Program-made: the position numbers and the translations under genes
Assembly: GCF_023634655.1 (NCBI RefSeq)
Contig: NZ_JAMKMS010000021.1
Span: 16,431 to 80,430, forward strand
Length of the DNA: 64,000 nt
Reading direction: 5' to 3'
Source of the DNA: Vibrio methylphosphonaticus
Lineage (GTDB): Bacteria; Pseudomonadota; Gammaproteobacteria; Enterobacterales; Vibrionaceae
Shown here: piece after piece, positions 51,308 to 59,840 of the stretch
Layout of the letters: each line of letters begins with the position of its first letter
Numbering within the stretch: the stretch's first letter is position 1
The notes under the pieces: model-generated
What the model saw: the letters and a program-made list of their open reading frames with translations, nothing else
Told to the model about the DNA's origin: nothing
Databases searched by the model: none

Positions 51308-53458
51308 ATGAGCTATCAACCTCTATTACTTAACTTTGAAGAAGCAGCGGAGCTTCGCAAAGATCTTGGCAAGGATAGCCTGTTAGGAAAAGCGCTTTCA
51401 CGTGATATCAAACAAACGGATGCTTACATCGCAGAAGTCGGTATTGAAGTACCAGGGCATGGAGAAGGAGGCGGTTACGAACATAACCGTCATAAGCAAA
51501 ACTATATCCATATGGATCTTGCTGGCCGCCTGTTCTTGATTACCGAAGATATCAAATACCGCGATTATATCGTCGATATGTTAACCGCATACGCGAAAGT
51601 TTACCCAACGTTAGAAAGCAATGTGAGTCGAGATACGAATCCACCTGGTAAGATTTTCCACCAGACATTGAATGAAAACATGTGGATGCTTTACGCTTCA
51701 TGCGCATATAGCTGCGTCTACCACACACTGCACCAAGATCAAAAAACGTTGATTGAAACCGATTTGTTTAAGCAGATGATCGACTTGTTTGTTGTCACTT
51801 ACGGGCATGATTTCGATATTGTACATAATCACGGTTTATGGGCTGTAGCTGCGGTAGGCATTTGTGGTTACGCCATTAACGACCAAGAGTCTGTTGATAA
51901 AGCGTTATACGGATTAAAACTGGACAAGGTCAGTGGCGGTTTCCTAGCGCAACTTGATCAATTGTTTTCGCCTGATGGCTATTACATGGAAGGTCCGTAC
52001 TATCACCGTTTCTCGTTACGTCCTATTTATCTGTTTGCAGAAGCCATTGAGCGTCGCCAACCAGAAATCGGCATCTACGAGTTTAATGACTCGGTTATCC
52101 AAACTACCTCTTACGCCGTCTTTAAGACCGCGTTCCCTGACGGCTCGCTGCCTGCATGTAATGACTCATCAAAGACAATTTCAATTAATGATGAAGGCGT
52201 CGTTATGGCAACAAGTGTATGTTTCCATCGTTACGAGCAAGCTGAAACACTTTTGGCAATGGCTAACCACCAACAAAATGTCTGGGTCCACATCTCTGGT
52301 CAAACGTTATCCAATGCGGTCAATGACGCCGACGAGATTAAACCATTTAACTGGGGCAGCTTGTACATCACCGATGGCCCTCAGGGTGAGAAAGGTGGTT
52401 TAGGTATTTTGCGTCATCGCGATAAGCACGATGACGATACCATGGCATTAATTTGGTTTGGTCAGCATGGTTCTGATCATCAATATCACTCTGCGTTGGA
52501 CCATGGACATTACGATGGTCTTCACCTAAGCGTGTTTAACCGTGGTCATGAAGTACTCCACGACTATGGCTATGGCCGCTGGGTAAACGTAGAACCAAAA
52601 TTTGGTGGTCGTTACATTCCAGAAAACAAGTCATACTGTAAACAAACTGTTGCTCACAACACGGTGACCGTTAACCAAAAAACACAGAACAACTTCAATA
52701 CCGCCTTAGCTGAGTCGAAGTTCGGAGAGAAGCACTTTTTCGATATCGACAACGAGAAGCTACAAGGTATGAGTGGTCGCATTTCTGACTACTATGAAGG
52801 CACCGATATGCAGCGTAGCATCCTTCTTGCGGATCTTCCTGAGTTTGAAAAACCGCTCGTCATTGATGTTTATCGTATTGAGTCAGAAGAAGAGAACCAA
52901 TACGACTTACCTGTCCATTATTCTGGACAAATTGTTCGTACTGATTTTGAATACAAAACAGAATCAACGCTCAAACCTGTTGGTGACTCTGATGGTTATC
53001 AGCACCTTTGGAACCTTGGTTCTGGCTCCGTTAACGACAGCTCACTAGTGAGCTGGTTGGTCAACAACAGTTACTACTCACTGATTACAAGTGCAACGGC
53101 TGACAGTGAAGTTATTTTTGCTCGCTTAGGCGCAAATGACCCTGACTTTAACCTTCGTAGCGAACCTGCGTTGATCATGCGACAGTCCGGCAAAAACCAT
53201 GTCTTCGCGTCTGTCCTGGAAACACACGGTTACTTCAACGAAGAGTTTGAGCAATCCGTCAATGCTAGAGGTTTAGTTGAGTCGGTATCGGTGCTTGGTC
53301 ACAATTCGATTGGCACAGTTATTCGTATCCAAACCACCTCAGGAAACGCCTATTCTTTTGGTATTTCAAACCAATATGGCGATGCCCAACAGACAACACA
53401 TTCCGTTGAGTTTGGCGGTGAAACTTACACTTGGGAAGGCGCGTTTGCCCAACTTTAA
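51308..53458 (+). CDS. oalC: Oligoalginate lyase, PL17 (OalC-like), tandem paralogue
   Basis: The 716-residue protein is clearly a duplicate of the preceding gene over its whole length, sharing GYEHNRHKQNYI, SRDTNP/KNTNP-like loops, HNHG (near 173), DGYYMEGPYYHRF, and WVNVEPKFGGRYI. A difference is a short insertion after GQHG (SDHQYHSAL) ahead of the conserved DHGHYDGLHLS, close to the catalytic face. That, and other divergence, suggests a different preference for mannuronate- or guluronate-rich oligomers. Translation is likely coupled to oalB. The split of the OalB and OalC names follows gene order only. Confidence 0.9.
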   Translation: MSYQPLLLNFEEAAELRKDLGKDSLLGKALSRDIKQTDAYIAEVGIEVPGHGEGGGYEHNRHKQNYIHMDLAGRLFLITEDIKYRDYIVDMLTAYAKVYPTLESNVSRDTNPPGKIFHQTLNENMWMLYASCAYSCVYHTLHQDQKTLIETDLFKQMIDLFVVTYGHDFDIVHNHGLWAVAAVGICGYAINDQESVDKALYGLKLDKVSGGFLAQLDQLFSPDGYYMEGPYYHRFSLRPIYLFAEAIERRQPEIGIYEFNDSVIQTTSYAVFKTAFPDGSLPACNDSSKTISINDEGVVMATSVCFHRYEQAETLLAMANHQQNVWVHISGQTLSNAVNDADEIKPFNWGSLYITDGPQGEKGGLGILRHRDKHDDDTMALIWFGQHGSDHQYHSALDHGHYDGLHLSVFNRGHEVLHDYGYGRWVNVEPKFGGRYIPENKSYCKQTVAHNTVTVNQKTQNNFNTALAESKFGEKHFFDIDNEKLQGMSGRISDYYEGTDMQRSILLADLPEFEKPLVIDVYRIESEEENQYDLPVHYSGQIVRTDFEYKTESTLKPVGDSDGYQHLWNLGSGSVNDSSLVSWLVNNSYYSLITSATADSEVIFARLGANDPDFNLRSEPALIMRQSGKNHVFASVLETHGYFNEEFEQSVNARGLVESVSVLGHNSIGTVIRIQTTSGNAYSFGISNQYGDAQQTTHSVEFGGETYTWEGAFAQL

Positions 53459-53481
53459 TCGCCGATAGTCACCAGCCACTT

Positions 53482-53520
53482 AAAACCGGATGTTTCGCTT
53501 CGAAATGTCCGGTTTTTTTA
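53482..53520 (+). terminator. Hairpin between oalC and the ToaB-like gene
   Basis: AAAACCGGA and TCCGGTTTT flank an inner TTTCG-CTT-CGAAA hairpin, followed by TTTTA. It would cut downstream expression unless read through, so the transporter may be made in lower amounts. Confidence 0.8.
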
Positions 53521-53542
53521 TACATGGAGAGCTAATAGCGCA

Positions 53543-55306
53543 ATGGAATCCTTAGATATCGCCATCATTACGGCGTATTTTTTCTTTATTATACTGGCTG
53601 CCGTTATCTTTAAGCGGTTTTCAAAAAATTCATCTGGGTTCATTAGCGGCGGCGGTGCAATGATGTGGTGGATGGCTGGCGCCACCGCATTTATGACTCA
53701 GTTTTCTGCTTGGACCTTTACTGGCGCCGCAGCCAAAGCTTACGAAGATGGACTTACCGTATTATTCTTATTTTGGGGCAACGCGTTAGGTTTTTTCGTC
53801 GCGGCGGCCTACTTTGCCGAGCGTTATCGAAAACTTCGGGTAGAAACCGCCATGGAAGTCATTCGAATTCGTTTTGGGCAAGTGTCAGAACAAGTCTATA
53901 CCTGGCTTAGCTTCCCACTAGGTATTATTGGCGCCGCCATTTGGCTCAAAGGGTTAGCCATTTTTGTCGCGGCAGTTTTCCATATTGACCTTTTCGTGAC
54001 CATCATAATTATTGGTGTGTTAGTGACATTTATTGCCGTAGGCGGTGGGTCATGGACCGTATCAGCCACCAACGTCATCCAACTCATTTTACTGGTTTCT
54101 ATTACCGCAACAGTCGGTGTTTTCGCATTGATGCATGTTGGTGGTCCCATGGAGTTAATAGATCGCTATCCAAACAATGTCGTCATGGGGAACGACATCC
54201 AATACTGGCAAATCTTTGCTTTGTGGGTATTCATTATCATGGCAAAACAAACAGCCAATACTAATAACGCCCTTACTTGCTATCGATTCTTGGTCACCGT
54301 GAATGAAAAGGAAGCGAAGAAAGCCGCATTTGTTGCCGGCGTTCTATTCATTATTGGTCCTGTTCTTTGGTTTATTCCGCCATGGGTCGCGGCGACAATG
54401 AACATCGACTTACATGCTGTGTATCCGAACCTTGGATCTAATGCCAATAACGCCGCTTATTTGTATTATATCGATCATTACATGCCCACAGGTATTCTCG
54501 GTCTTGTTATGGCAGCAATGATTGCCGCAACAGTCGCCCCTATGACGACGTCATTAAATCGCAATGCAGGCGTCTTTGTTCGCAACGTCTACCAATCGGT
54601 GATCAAACCGGATGCCACCGAGCAACAACAAATGAGAATGGTTAAAATATCTACCCTTGTCTCAGGCGTCTTGTCTGTCGGCGCGGCGTTGCTTTTCGCC
54701 TCAGTGGATGAATACAGCTTTTTTGATTTAATGATGCTCTTTGGCGCGTTATTGCAAATGCCACTTTCAATCCCTTCTTTACTGGCATTGATCGTAACTC
54801 GAACCCCAGATTGGTCTGGGTGGGCAACCATCGTTGTTGGCTTGTGTGTTTCGTTCTTTATGCATTTTCTGTTCGATGCAAATCAGTTACTGCCTCTATT
54901 TGGCACGGACTCATTTACGCATAGAGAGCATGTCGACTTGACCATTATTGCTTCACTTCTAGCGCAGTTTGTGATTACCGGTGGCTTCTTTATTGCCACC
55001 CAGTTTTTCTATCAACCTCCTATTGGTGCACGACAGAAGGCGCGAGAACAAATGCTACTCAACCTCGAAACACCGATCGGCAAAAGCGAAGAAGCGATAG
55101 TGAATAGTAAGCAAGGCGAATACCTTGGAAGAATGACTCAAGTGTTAGGACTGCTTATCGCATCGGTGGGGTTATTAACGGATGGTATGACCGATAAAAT
55201 CACATTCTTTGTCATTGGCGGTCTTATCTTATTGGCAGGATGCCATTTATACCGTTCTAGGCATGGAGATTCACTCAGCCCCAGTGAAAACTCAACAGGC
55301 CAGTAA
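53543..55306 (+). CDS. SSS-family sodium:solute symporter (ToaB-like)
   Basis: The 587-residue membrane protein of the SSS fold shares FMTQFSAWTFTGAA and GGG-MMWWMAGATAF with the gene at 44669. In the helix-8 segment it reads VAPMTTSLNRNAGVF instead of SSMDSGLNRNAGVF, a change near the sodium or solute site. It is probably a second importer for alginate oligomers or DEH. It lies 84 bases after oalC behind a terminator. Cargo is inferred from context. Confidence 0.84.
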   Translation: MESLDIAIITAYFFFIILAAVIFKRFSKNSSGFISGGGAMMWWMAGATAFMTQFSAWTFTGAAAKAYEDGLTVLFLFWGNALGFFVAAAYFAERYRKLRVETAMEVIRIRFGQVSEQVYTWLSFPLGIIGAAIWLKGLAIFVAAVFHIDLFVTIIIIGVLVTFIAVGGGSWTVSATNVIQLILLVSITATVGVFALMHVGGPMELIDRYPNNVVMGNDIQYWQIFALWVFIIMAKQTANTNNALTCYRFLVTVNEKEAKKAAFVAGVLFIIGPVLWFIPPWVAATMNIDLHAVYPNLGSNANNAAYLYYIDHYMPTGILGLVMAAMIAATVAPMTTSLNRNAGVFVRNVYQSVIKPDATEQQQMRMVKISTLVSGVLSVGAALLFASVDEYSFFDLMMLFGALLQMPLSIPSLLALIVTRTPDWSGWATIVVGLCVSFFMHFLFDANQLLPLFGTDSFTHREHVDLTIIASLLAQFVITGGFFIATQFFYQPPIGARQKAREQMLLNLETPIGKSEEAIVNSKQGEYLGRMTQVLGLLIASVGLLTDGMTDKITFFVIGGLILLAGCHLYRSRHGDSLSPSENSTGQ

Positions 55307-55334
55307 ATTGAGAACATAGACGAGCAAAAACGAA

Positions 55335-55372
55335 CAAGCCGTTCCTATCAAAGAGACAGGAACGGCTTGATT
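55335..55372. terminator. Bidirectional terminator
   Basis: CAAGCCGTTCCT pairs with AGGAACGGCTTG around an 11-base loop, between the convergent transporter and SDR genes. Confidence 0.85.
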
Positions 55373-55389
55373 TAGATGACCAAGATAAA

Positions 55390-56145
55390 CTAGATACCTA
55401 ACGCTTGCCCACCACCGATTTGCAACGTTTCAGCCGTGATGAAGGACGCATCCTTACTCACTAGGAAAGCGATAGCTGAAGCAACCTCTTGTGGCTGCCC
55501 TAATCGACCAAGCATGATGCTATTTGCCCATGATGCAAACACTTCAGGCTTCGTTGATTTAATTTGCTCGTGGAATGGCGTATCAATCGTGCCAGGAGAA
55601 ACGGCATTAACACGAATATTCGCAGGGGCAAGCTCTTTTGCAAGTGCTCGGGTTAACGTATGAACCGCGGCCTTAGACGTACCATAGATGCCCGCTCCCG
55701 GACCACCTGCATTCCAAGCTGCGTTGGAAGTAAAATTAATGATAGAGGCATTATCTGACTGCTTAAGAAATGGAATAGCAGCACGCGAGACAAAGAATAC
55801 ACTGTCTAAATTTAGCGCCATCACGTTACGGAAAAATTCTGTCGTCATTTCTTCGATTGAGCTACGACCCCCTAGGCCGCCAGCATTATTCACAATCACA
55901 TCAATTTTGCCATACTTCGCACCAATACTATTTATGTGCTTGGTTACAGCGTGTTCGTCTGTAATGTCAAAACCCAAGAATTCGGCTTCAATTCCCTCAG
56001 CTTGAAGTTCAGCTGTACGAGCAGCACCGCGCTCTGCATCAATGCCATTGAGTACAACTGTGTAGCCATCAGTACCTAGACGCTTTGCTACTTCGAAACC
56101 AATACCCCCGGTTGCACCGGAAATAAATGCTATTTTTTTTGACAT
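55390..56145 (-). CDS. SDR-family oxidoreductase, possible DEH reductase
   Basis: The 251-residue short-chain dehydrogenase has the cofactor motif SGATGGIGF (7-15), NNAGG near 90, the catalytic Ser in INFTSNAAW, the pair YGTSK (Tyr/Lys near 155-159), and VSPGTIDTPF. Start at the ATG at 56145. An earlier in-frame start would add 18 non-family residues. A motif copy lies 72 bases upstream, so it belongs to the same regulon. SDR-type DEH reductases are known from other alginate degraders, so this could be a second route to KDG. The substrate is inferred. Confidence 0.8.
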   Translation of the reverse strand: MSKKIAFISGATGGIGFEVAKRLGTDGYTVVLNGIDAERGAARTAELQAEGIEAEFLGFDITDEHAVTKHINSIGAKYGKIDVIVNNAGGLGGRSSIEEMTTEFFRNVMALNLDSVFFVSRAAIPFLKQSDNASIINFTSNAAWNAGGPGAGIYGTSKAAVHTLTRALAKELAPANIRVNAVSPGTIDTPFHEQIKSTKPEVFASWANSIMLGRLGQPQEVASAIAFLVSKDASFITAETLQIGGGQALGI

Positions 56146-56216
56146 AACGTTGCTCTCTCTTTGTCTATTTGAATTGAGCTGATGAACATACTTCGTCACA
56201 CAACCGCATTAAGCAT

Positions 56217-56229
56217 ATTGTATTACAAA
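56217..56229. promoter_or_regulatory. ATTGTANTACAAT-type site before the SDR gene
   Basis: ATTGTATTACAAA differs from the consensus only in the last base. Confidence 0.65.
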
Positions 56230-56328
56230 TAAAGATAACTGCAAAAGTTTCCTATGACTTGATGTGAATAGAGTGATAAGTGTCTCTTTTTAGTGACGGC
56301 TTCCTGCACCTATCGACACCGATCATAC

Positions 56329-57702
56329 TTAATCATACATCAATTTCTTCGCTTGATTGATATCAAACTCATTAAGAGAGCGGCGCGCTAGATGGCGAAA
56401 TGGCAGAGCTTTCACCATTTCCTCAAACGGTTGAATCGCGAACGCCCAAAAAATAGAACCATCAAACCCGACAATGATTAACGCACAAAGCGGGATAGAG
56501 ATGACCCACTGCCCAATAAAGTTAATTCTAAACACTGCCGTTGTTTTGCCAAGCGCTCGGAGCACATGCCCATGAACCGTGTTGTAGCCACGAATAATAG
56601 GTAAAAACACATACAATGGTGCAATCGTTGTGAGTGCCGCGTAAGTCGATGGCTCTAAATCGGGATAGACATCTTGGACAACCAAGGCAAATCCTGCGAA
56701 GAATAAAGCGCAAACAAATGACATGGCGACCGCGACATCAATACTAATATCGACATTCTTTCTTAAGCCATCCATCTTTTTTGAACCAATGGCCTGGCTA
56801 ATCGTAATAGCAGAAGAATGTGCCCAAGCTGTCATAAATTGAGTTCCAGCTCGAATCCAAGGCATGACGAGTGTGATAGCAACGTAAGCGTGAATGGTCA
56901 GTTGTGAGTACAACAATTGGTAAACCGTTGCGCCTATCGACAAAATCGTCATGTTCGCAGCGACCGGTAGAATCTCGATAAGGTGTCGTTTGATGTTGTA
57001 TTTAAACTCTTTGCGATCCGGCTTAAACGCTAGCGCAATTGCACTATCCGCATTTACGCATAACACGAGATAAATCAAGCGAACCGTTATCGCAATGACA
57101 CTGCCTATTGCCGCCCCTTCGACACCAATTCCCTGGAATTCAATGCTATTAGTCAGTGAGACACCATGAATCAAAAAGTAAGACAGGCCAGCGTTAATAG
57201 GAAGTTCGAGCAAGTAGCCTTTGAAAGGCACCTTTGAGCGGCCCAAGCTGTTATACAACGCGATAATGACCTGAGTCACCGCCGTATATAAGATCAAGAA
57301 TTTCGAGATGCTGAGGTAGCTGGTAATCTGTTGATGCAGTAGCTCATTGCTCGTGATCATTTGCACTAATGGCTGATCAAACAGAGTAAGCAGAATAAAG
57401 AACGACGAAGCCCCGACGAGGTTTATAATCAAACCAGCCCAGAATGCTTTAGCCACAAGTGCTTGTGACCCAGACCCTACCGCCCGGCTCAACACCAATT
57501 GAGTTCCGTTGGCAAGCGCCATCTGAATACCAAGCACAAAGGCAATCACTGTTGTCGCAATGCCCATTGCGGCCAATGGGATTTCCCCCAAAGGAGACAC
57601 AAGTAACGTATCGATCATTAACATCGATTGCATTAAAAGTGCATTGAGAGCTAGTGGCCAAGCGAGGGAAAAGTTTTTCCTAATGTAGGATTGAGACGGC
57701 AC
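56329..57702 (-). CDS. MATE-family efflux protein
   Basis: The 457-residue protein has about 12 membrane helices and MATE signatures: LALNALLMQSMLMIDTLLVSPLGEIPLAAMG near the start and GAAIGSVIAITVRL mid-protein. MATE proteins exchange sodium or protons for cationic compounds. It is co-directional with the FadR-like regulator upstream (62-base gap) and may share its transcript. I know of no accepted role for a MATE pump in alginate use. It might export a toxic intermediate or be unrelated. Confidence 0.82.
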   Translation of the reverse strand: MPSQSYIRKNFSLAWPLALNALLMQSMLMIDTLLVSPLGEIPLAAMGIATTVIAFVLGIQMALANGTQLVLSRAVGSGSQALVAKAFWAGLIINLVGASSFFILLTLFDQPLVQMITSNELLHQQITSYLSISKFLILYTAVTQVIIALYNSLGRSKVPFKGYLLELPINAGLSYFLIHGVSLTNSIEFQGIGVEGAAIGSVIAITVRLIYLVLCVNADSAIALAFKPDRKEFKYNIKRHLIEILPVAANMTILSIGATVYQLLYSQLTIHAYVAITLVMPWIRAGTQFMTAWAHSSAITISQAIGSKKMDGLRKNVDISIDVAVAMSFVCALFFAGFALVVQDVYPDLEPSTYAALTTIAPLYVFLPIIRGYNTVHGHVLRALGKTTAVFRINFIGQWVISIPLCALIIVGFDGSIFWAFAIQPFEEMVKALPFRHLARRSLNEFDINQAKKLMYD

Positions 57703-57764
57703 AACGAGTCCTATATCTTAAAGTTAAGTCATAAAAGAACTTGCTGGTGCGGACTACGCAATCA

Positions 57765-58481
57765 CTAACCGTTCACTACCTGTGCAAGTTTTTGGTTTTC
57801 ATCATTCAAAAGCTGTATCGAAGATGCTCGTGCTTTATCAGCGTCACCAGACATGATCGCCTCATAAATTGCTTTATGTTCAGCGAGACAAAACCGCCCA
57901 CCCTCTGCAGAATGATCAATAAACTGCTTAAAAATCGTCGAAAGTATATTGGCAAAAGGAATGTAGAACTGATTTTGCGTAGAAGCAAAAATCGCTTGAT
58001 GAAAAAGGTGGTCATTAATCGTCCACTCTTGGTAATCAAAATTGTTTGCCGCAAACGTCATTTTTTGAAATAAGATTGATATCGTTTTGCGCTGTTCTAC
58101 TGTGGCATTCAGCGCCGCAATAGCACATGCCTCTGGTTCAATTGCTTTTCTAAGCCCTAAAAATTGAGCAAGGAAAGGCTGGGTATCATCCAAATCTTGA
58201 ATCCAGTCAAGCAGCTGCGGATCTAAGAAATGCCATTGGTTTCTAGGACAGACATGCGTACCGACTTTAGGTTTAGATTCTATTAGCCCTTTTGCCGAAA
58301 GAAGTTTTGTCGACTCTCTAAGCGCCGTTCGACTCACGCCAAACATATCGCAAAGGGTCATTTCATTCGGTAACTTCTGATTCTCTTGGATTTCACCCGA
58401 TAGTATTTTGCGAGCGATTTGCCTTGCCACTTGTACATGAATTCGGCGGTAAGAGTTTTCCACCAATGAAAACGTTGTCAT
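57765..58481 (-). CDS. FadR/GntR-family regulator of the alginate locus (copy 1)
   Basis: The 238-residue protein has an N-terminal GntR winged HTH (about 10-75: VARQIARKILSGEIQENQKLPNEM, GVSRTALRESTKLLSAKGLIESKPKVGT). A FadR-type FCD ligand domain follows (about 95-225), with the metal-ligand-type residues in FLGLRKAIEPEACA, DHLFHQAIF and the EHKAIYEAIMSG helix. It is divergent from its paralogue at 58949. Relatives bind palindromes of the size found all over this locus, and a keto-uronate such as DEH or KDG is the likely inducer. That is inference. Confidence 0.88.
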   Translation of the reverse strand: MTTFSLVENSYRRIHVQVARQIARKILSGEIQENQKLPNEMTLCDMFGVSRTALRESTKLLSAKGLIESKPKVGTHVCPRNQWHFLDPQLLDWIQDLDDTQPFLAQFLGLRKAIEPEACAIAALNATVEQRKTISILFQKMTFAANNFDYQEWTINDHLFHQAIFASTQNQFYIPFANILSTIFKQFIDHSAEGGRFCLAEHKAIYEAIMSGDADKARASSIQLLNDENQKLAQVVNG

Positions 58482-58948
58482 ACAACCACCTAATCAAATA
58501 TGAATTGAACATTGTTAACATGCTCTAGGTAAGATCGTCCGATACGTTACATACACAAGAAATGCACAATACAACGGGTAAAGTTTCTGCCAATAAACGC
58601 CAACACATCAAGTCTAATCGTTGTCAGAACCTCCCCAAGCAACATTAATAATACAATATGACCAGCCACAGTCAAGAGAGAGAGAGACGCAATGCCGTAA
58701 AGTGTGCAGTCACGCAACGTGATACTAAAAATTGTGAAAAGTTGCACAAAATAATTAAGCAATCATGTTACACCAATGAAAAAAAGGTGTTAACTGGTGA
58801 CAATTTGGCAAGAAGACACTCAAAAATCATCGAAACAAACAGTGTCGAGTTGCTGACCACTTCACGTTATCCATTGCTAGAGTTGGTCTCCTGACGTGAA
58901 AATGCTATAATTCCCACTTAAATAATACATTAAAGCGAATAGCAAATT
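58482..58948. promoter_or_regulatory. Divergent region between the two FadR-type genes
   Basis: It contains a motif copy with a perfect TACAAT half (TTAATAATACAAT, 58645-58657) and a weaker one near 58921. A 78-codon frame lies here, but it has no ribosome binding site and an odd composition, so I do not call a gene. Confidence 0.45.
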
Positions 58949-59668
58949 ATGTCGGGCTCTTTTAACTCAATTTCAGGTTCCAAACGAAGCTTACACGTAC
59001 AAGTAGCACGTGAGATCGCTCGTGGCATCCTATCTGGTGACCTTCCTCAAGGGTCAATTATCCCTGGTGAAATGGTGCTTTGTGAACAATTTGGCATCAG
59101 CCGAACGGCGTTACGAGAAGCGGTAAAACTCCTAACATCGAAAGGGCTACTTGAGTCGAAGCCTAAAGTGGGTACACGCGTCGTAGACCGCGCGTATTGG
59201 AACTTTCTTGACCCACAGTTAATTGAATGGATGGATGGCCTTGCTGACACCGACCAGTTCTGCTCACAGTTTTTAGGACTGCGCCGCGCCATCGAGCCCG
59301 AAGCCTGTGCACTTGCAGCAATGCATGCAACAGCAGAACAACGTATTGCTCTATCGGCCATATTCCAACAAATGGTAGAGGTGGCTGAAGCTGACGAGTT
59401 CAACCAAGATAAGTGGACAGACATCGACATGAAATTTCATAGTCTAATCTTCAATGCGACTGGCAATGATTTCTACTTACCGTTCGGCCACATCTTAACC
59501 ACTATGTTTGTTAATTTCATTGTCCACTCGTCAGAAGAAGGCAGTACATGCATTAACGAGCATCGCCAAATTTACGATGCCATCATGGCAGGTAACAGTG
59601 ATAAAGCGAGACAAGCTTCAGCACAACATTTGCATGAATCGAACCACAGGCTTCCTATCGCAAGCTAA
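58949..59668 (+). CDS. FadR/GntR-family regulator of the alginate locus (copy 2)
   Basis: The 239-residue protein is a paralogue of the divergent gene. It shares LHVQVAREIAR-type helices, ISRTALREAVKLLTSKGLLES, FLGLRRAIEPEACALAA, and an FCD domain with DMKFHSLIF and NEHRQIYDAIMAG. Since HTH recognition helices are nearly the same (SRTALRE), both probably read the same palindrome but may answer to different ligands. It is followed by a terminator, so it is independent of the genes to its right. Confidence 0.88.
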   Translation: MSGSFNSISGSKRSLHVQVAREIARGILSGDLPQGSIIPGEMVLCEQFGISRTALREAVKLLTSKGLLESKPKVGTRVVDRAYWNFLDPQLIEWMDGLADTDQFCSQFLGLRRAIEPEACALAAMHATAEQRIALSAIFQQMVEVAEADEFNQDKWTDIDMKFHSLIFNATGNDFYLPFGHILTTMFVNFIVHSSEEGSTCINEHRQIYDAIMAGNSDKARQASAQHLHESNHRLPIAS

Positions 59669-59689
59669 CGTTAATTGTCAACAGTCTTC

Positions 59690-59718
59690 AAAAAAGCATG
59701 CATTCGCATGCTTTTTTT
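59690..59718 (+). terminator. Terminator after FadR copy 2
   Basis: GCATGC pairs with GCATGC around ATTC, flanked by A6 and T7. Confidence 0.9.
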
Positions 59719-59840
59719 ATGCATGGAAACTAAGCTTAGTTTGATCACTGCTCCGTTATTTAACTAAATTTGCAGATTGTCATGCAAAAATAAGTTATAT
59801 AATAAGACTAATTGTTTTCAATGGCTATTGTGAGTGACTT

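Noticed and set aside
58658..58894. 78-codon open frame between the two FadR-type genes
   Set aside because: No ribosome binding site, a composition dominated by K, N, R and T without hydrophobic pattern, and it overlaps a motif copy. More likely promoter DNA.
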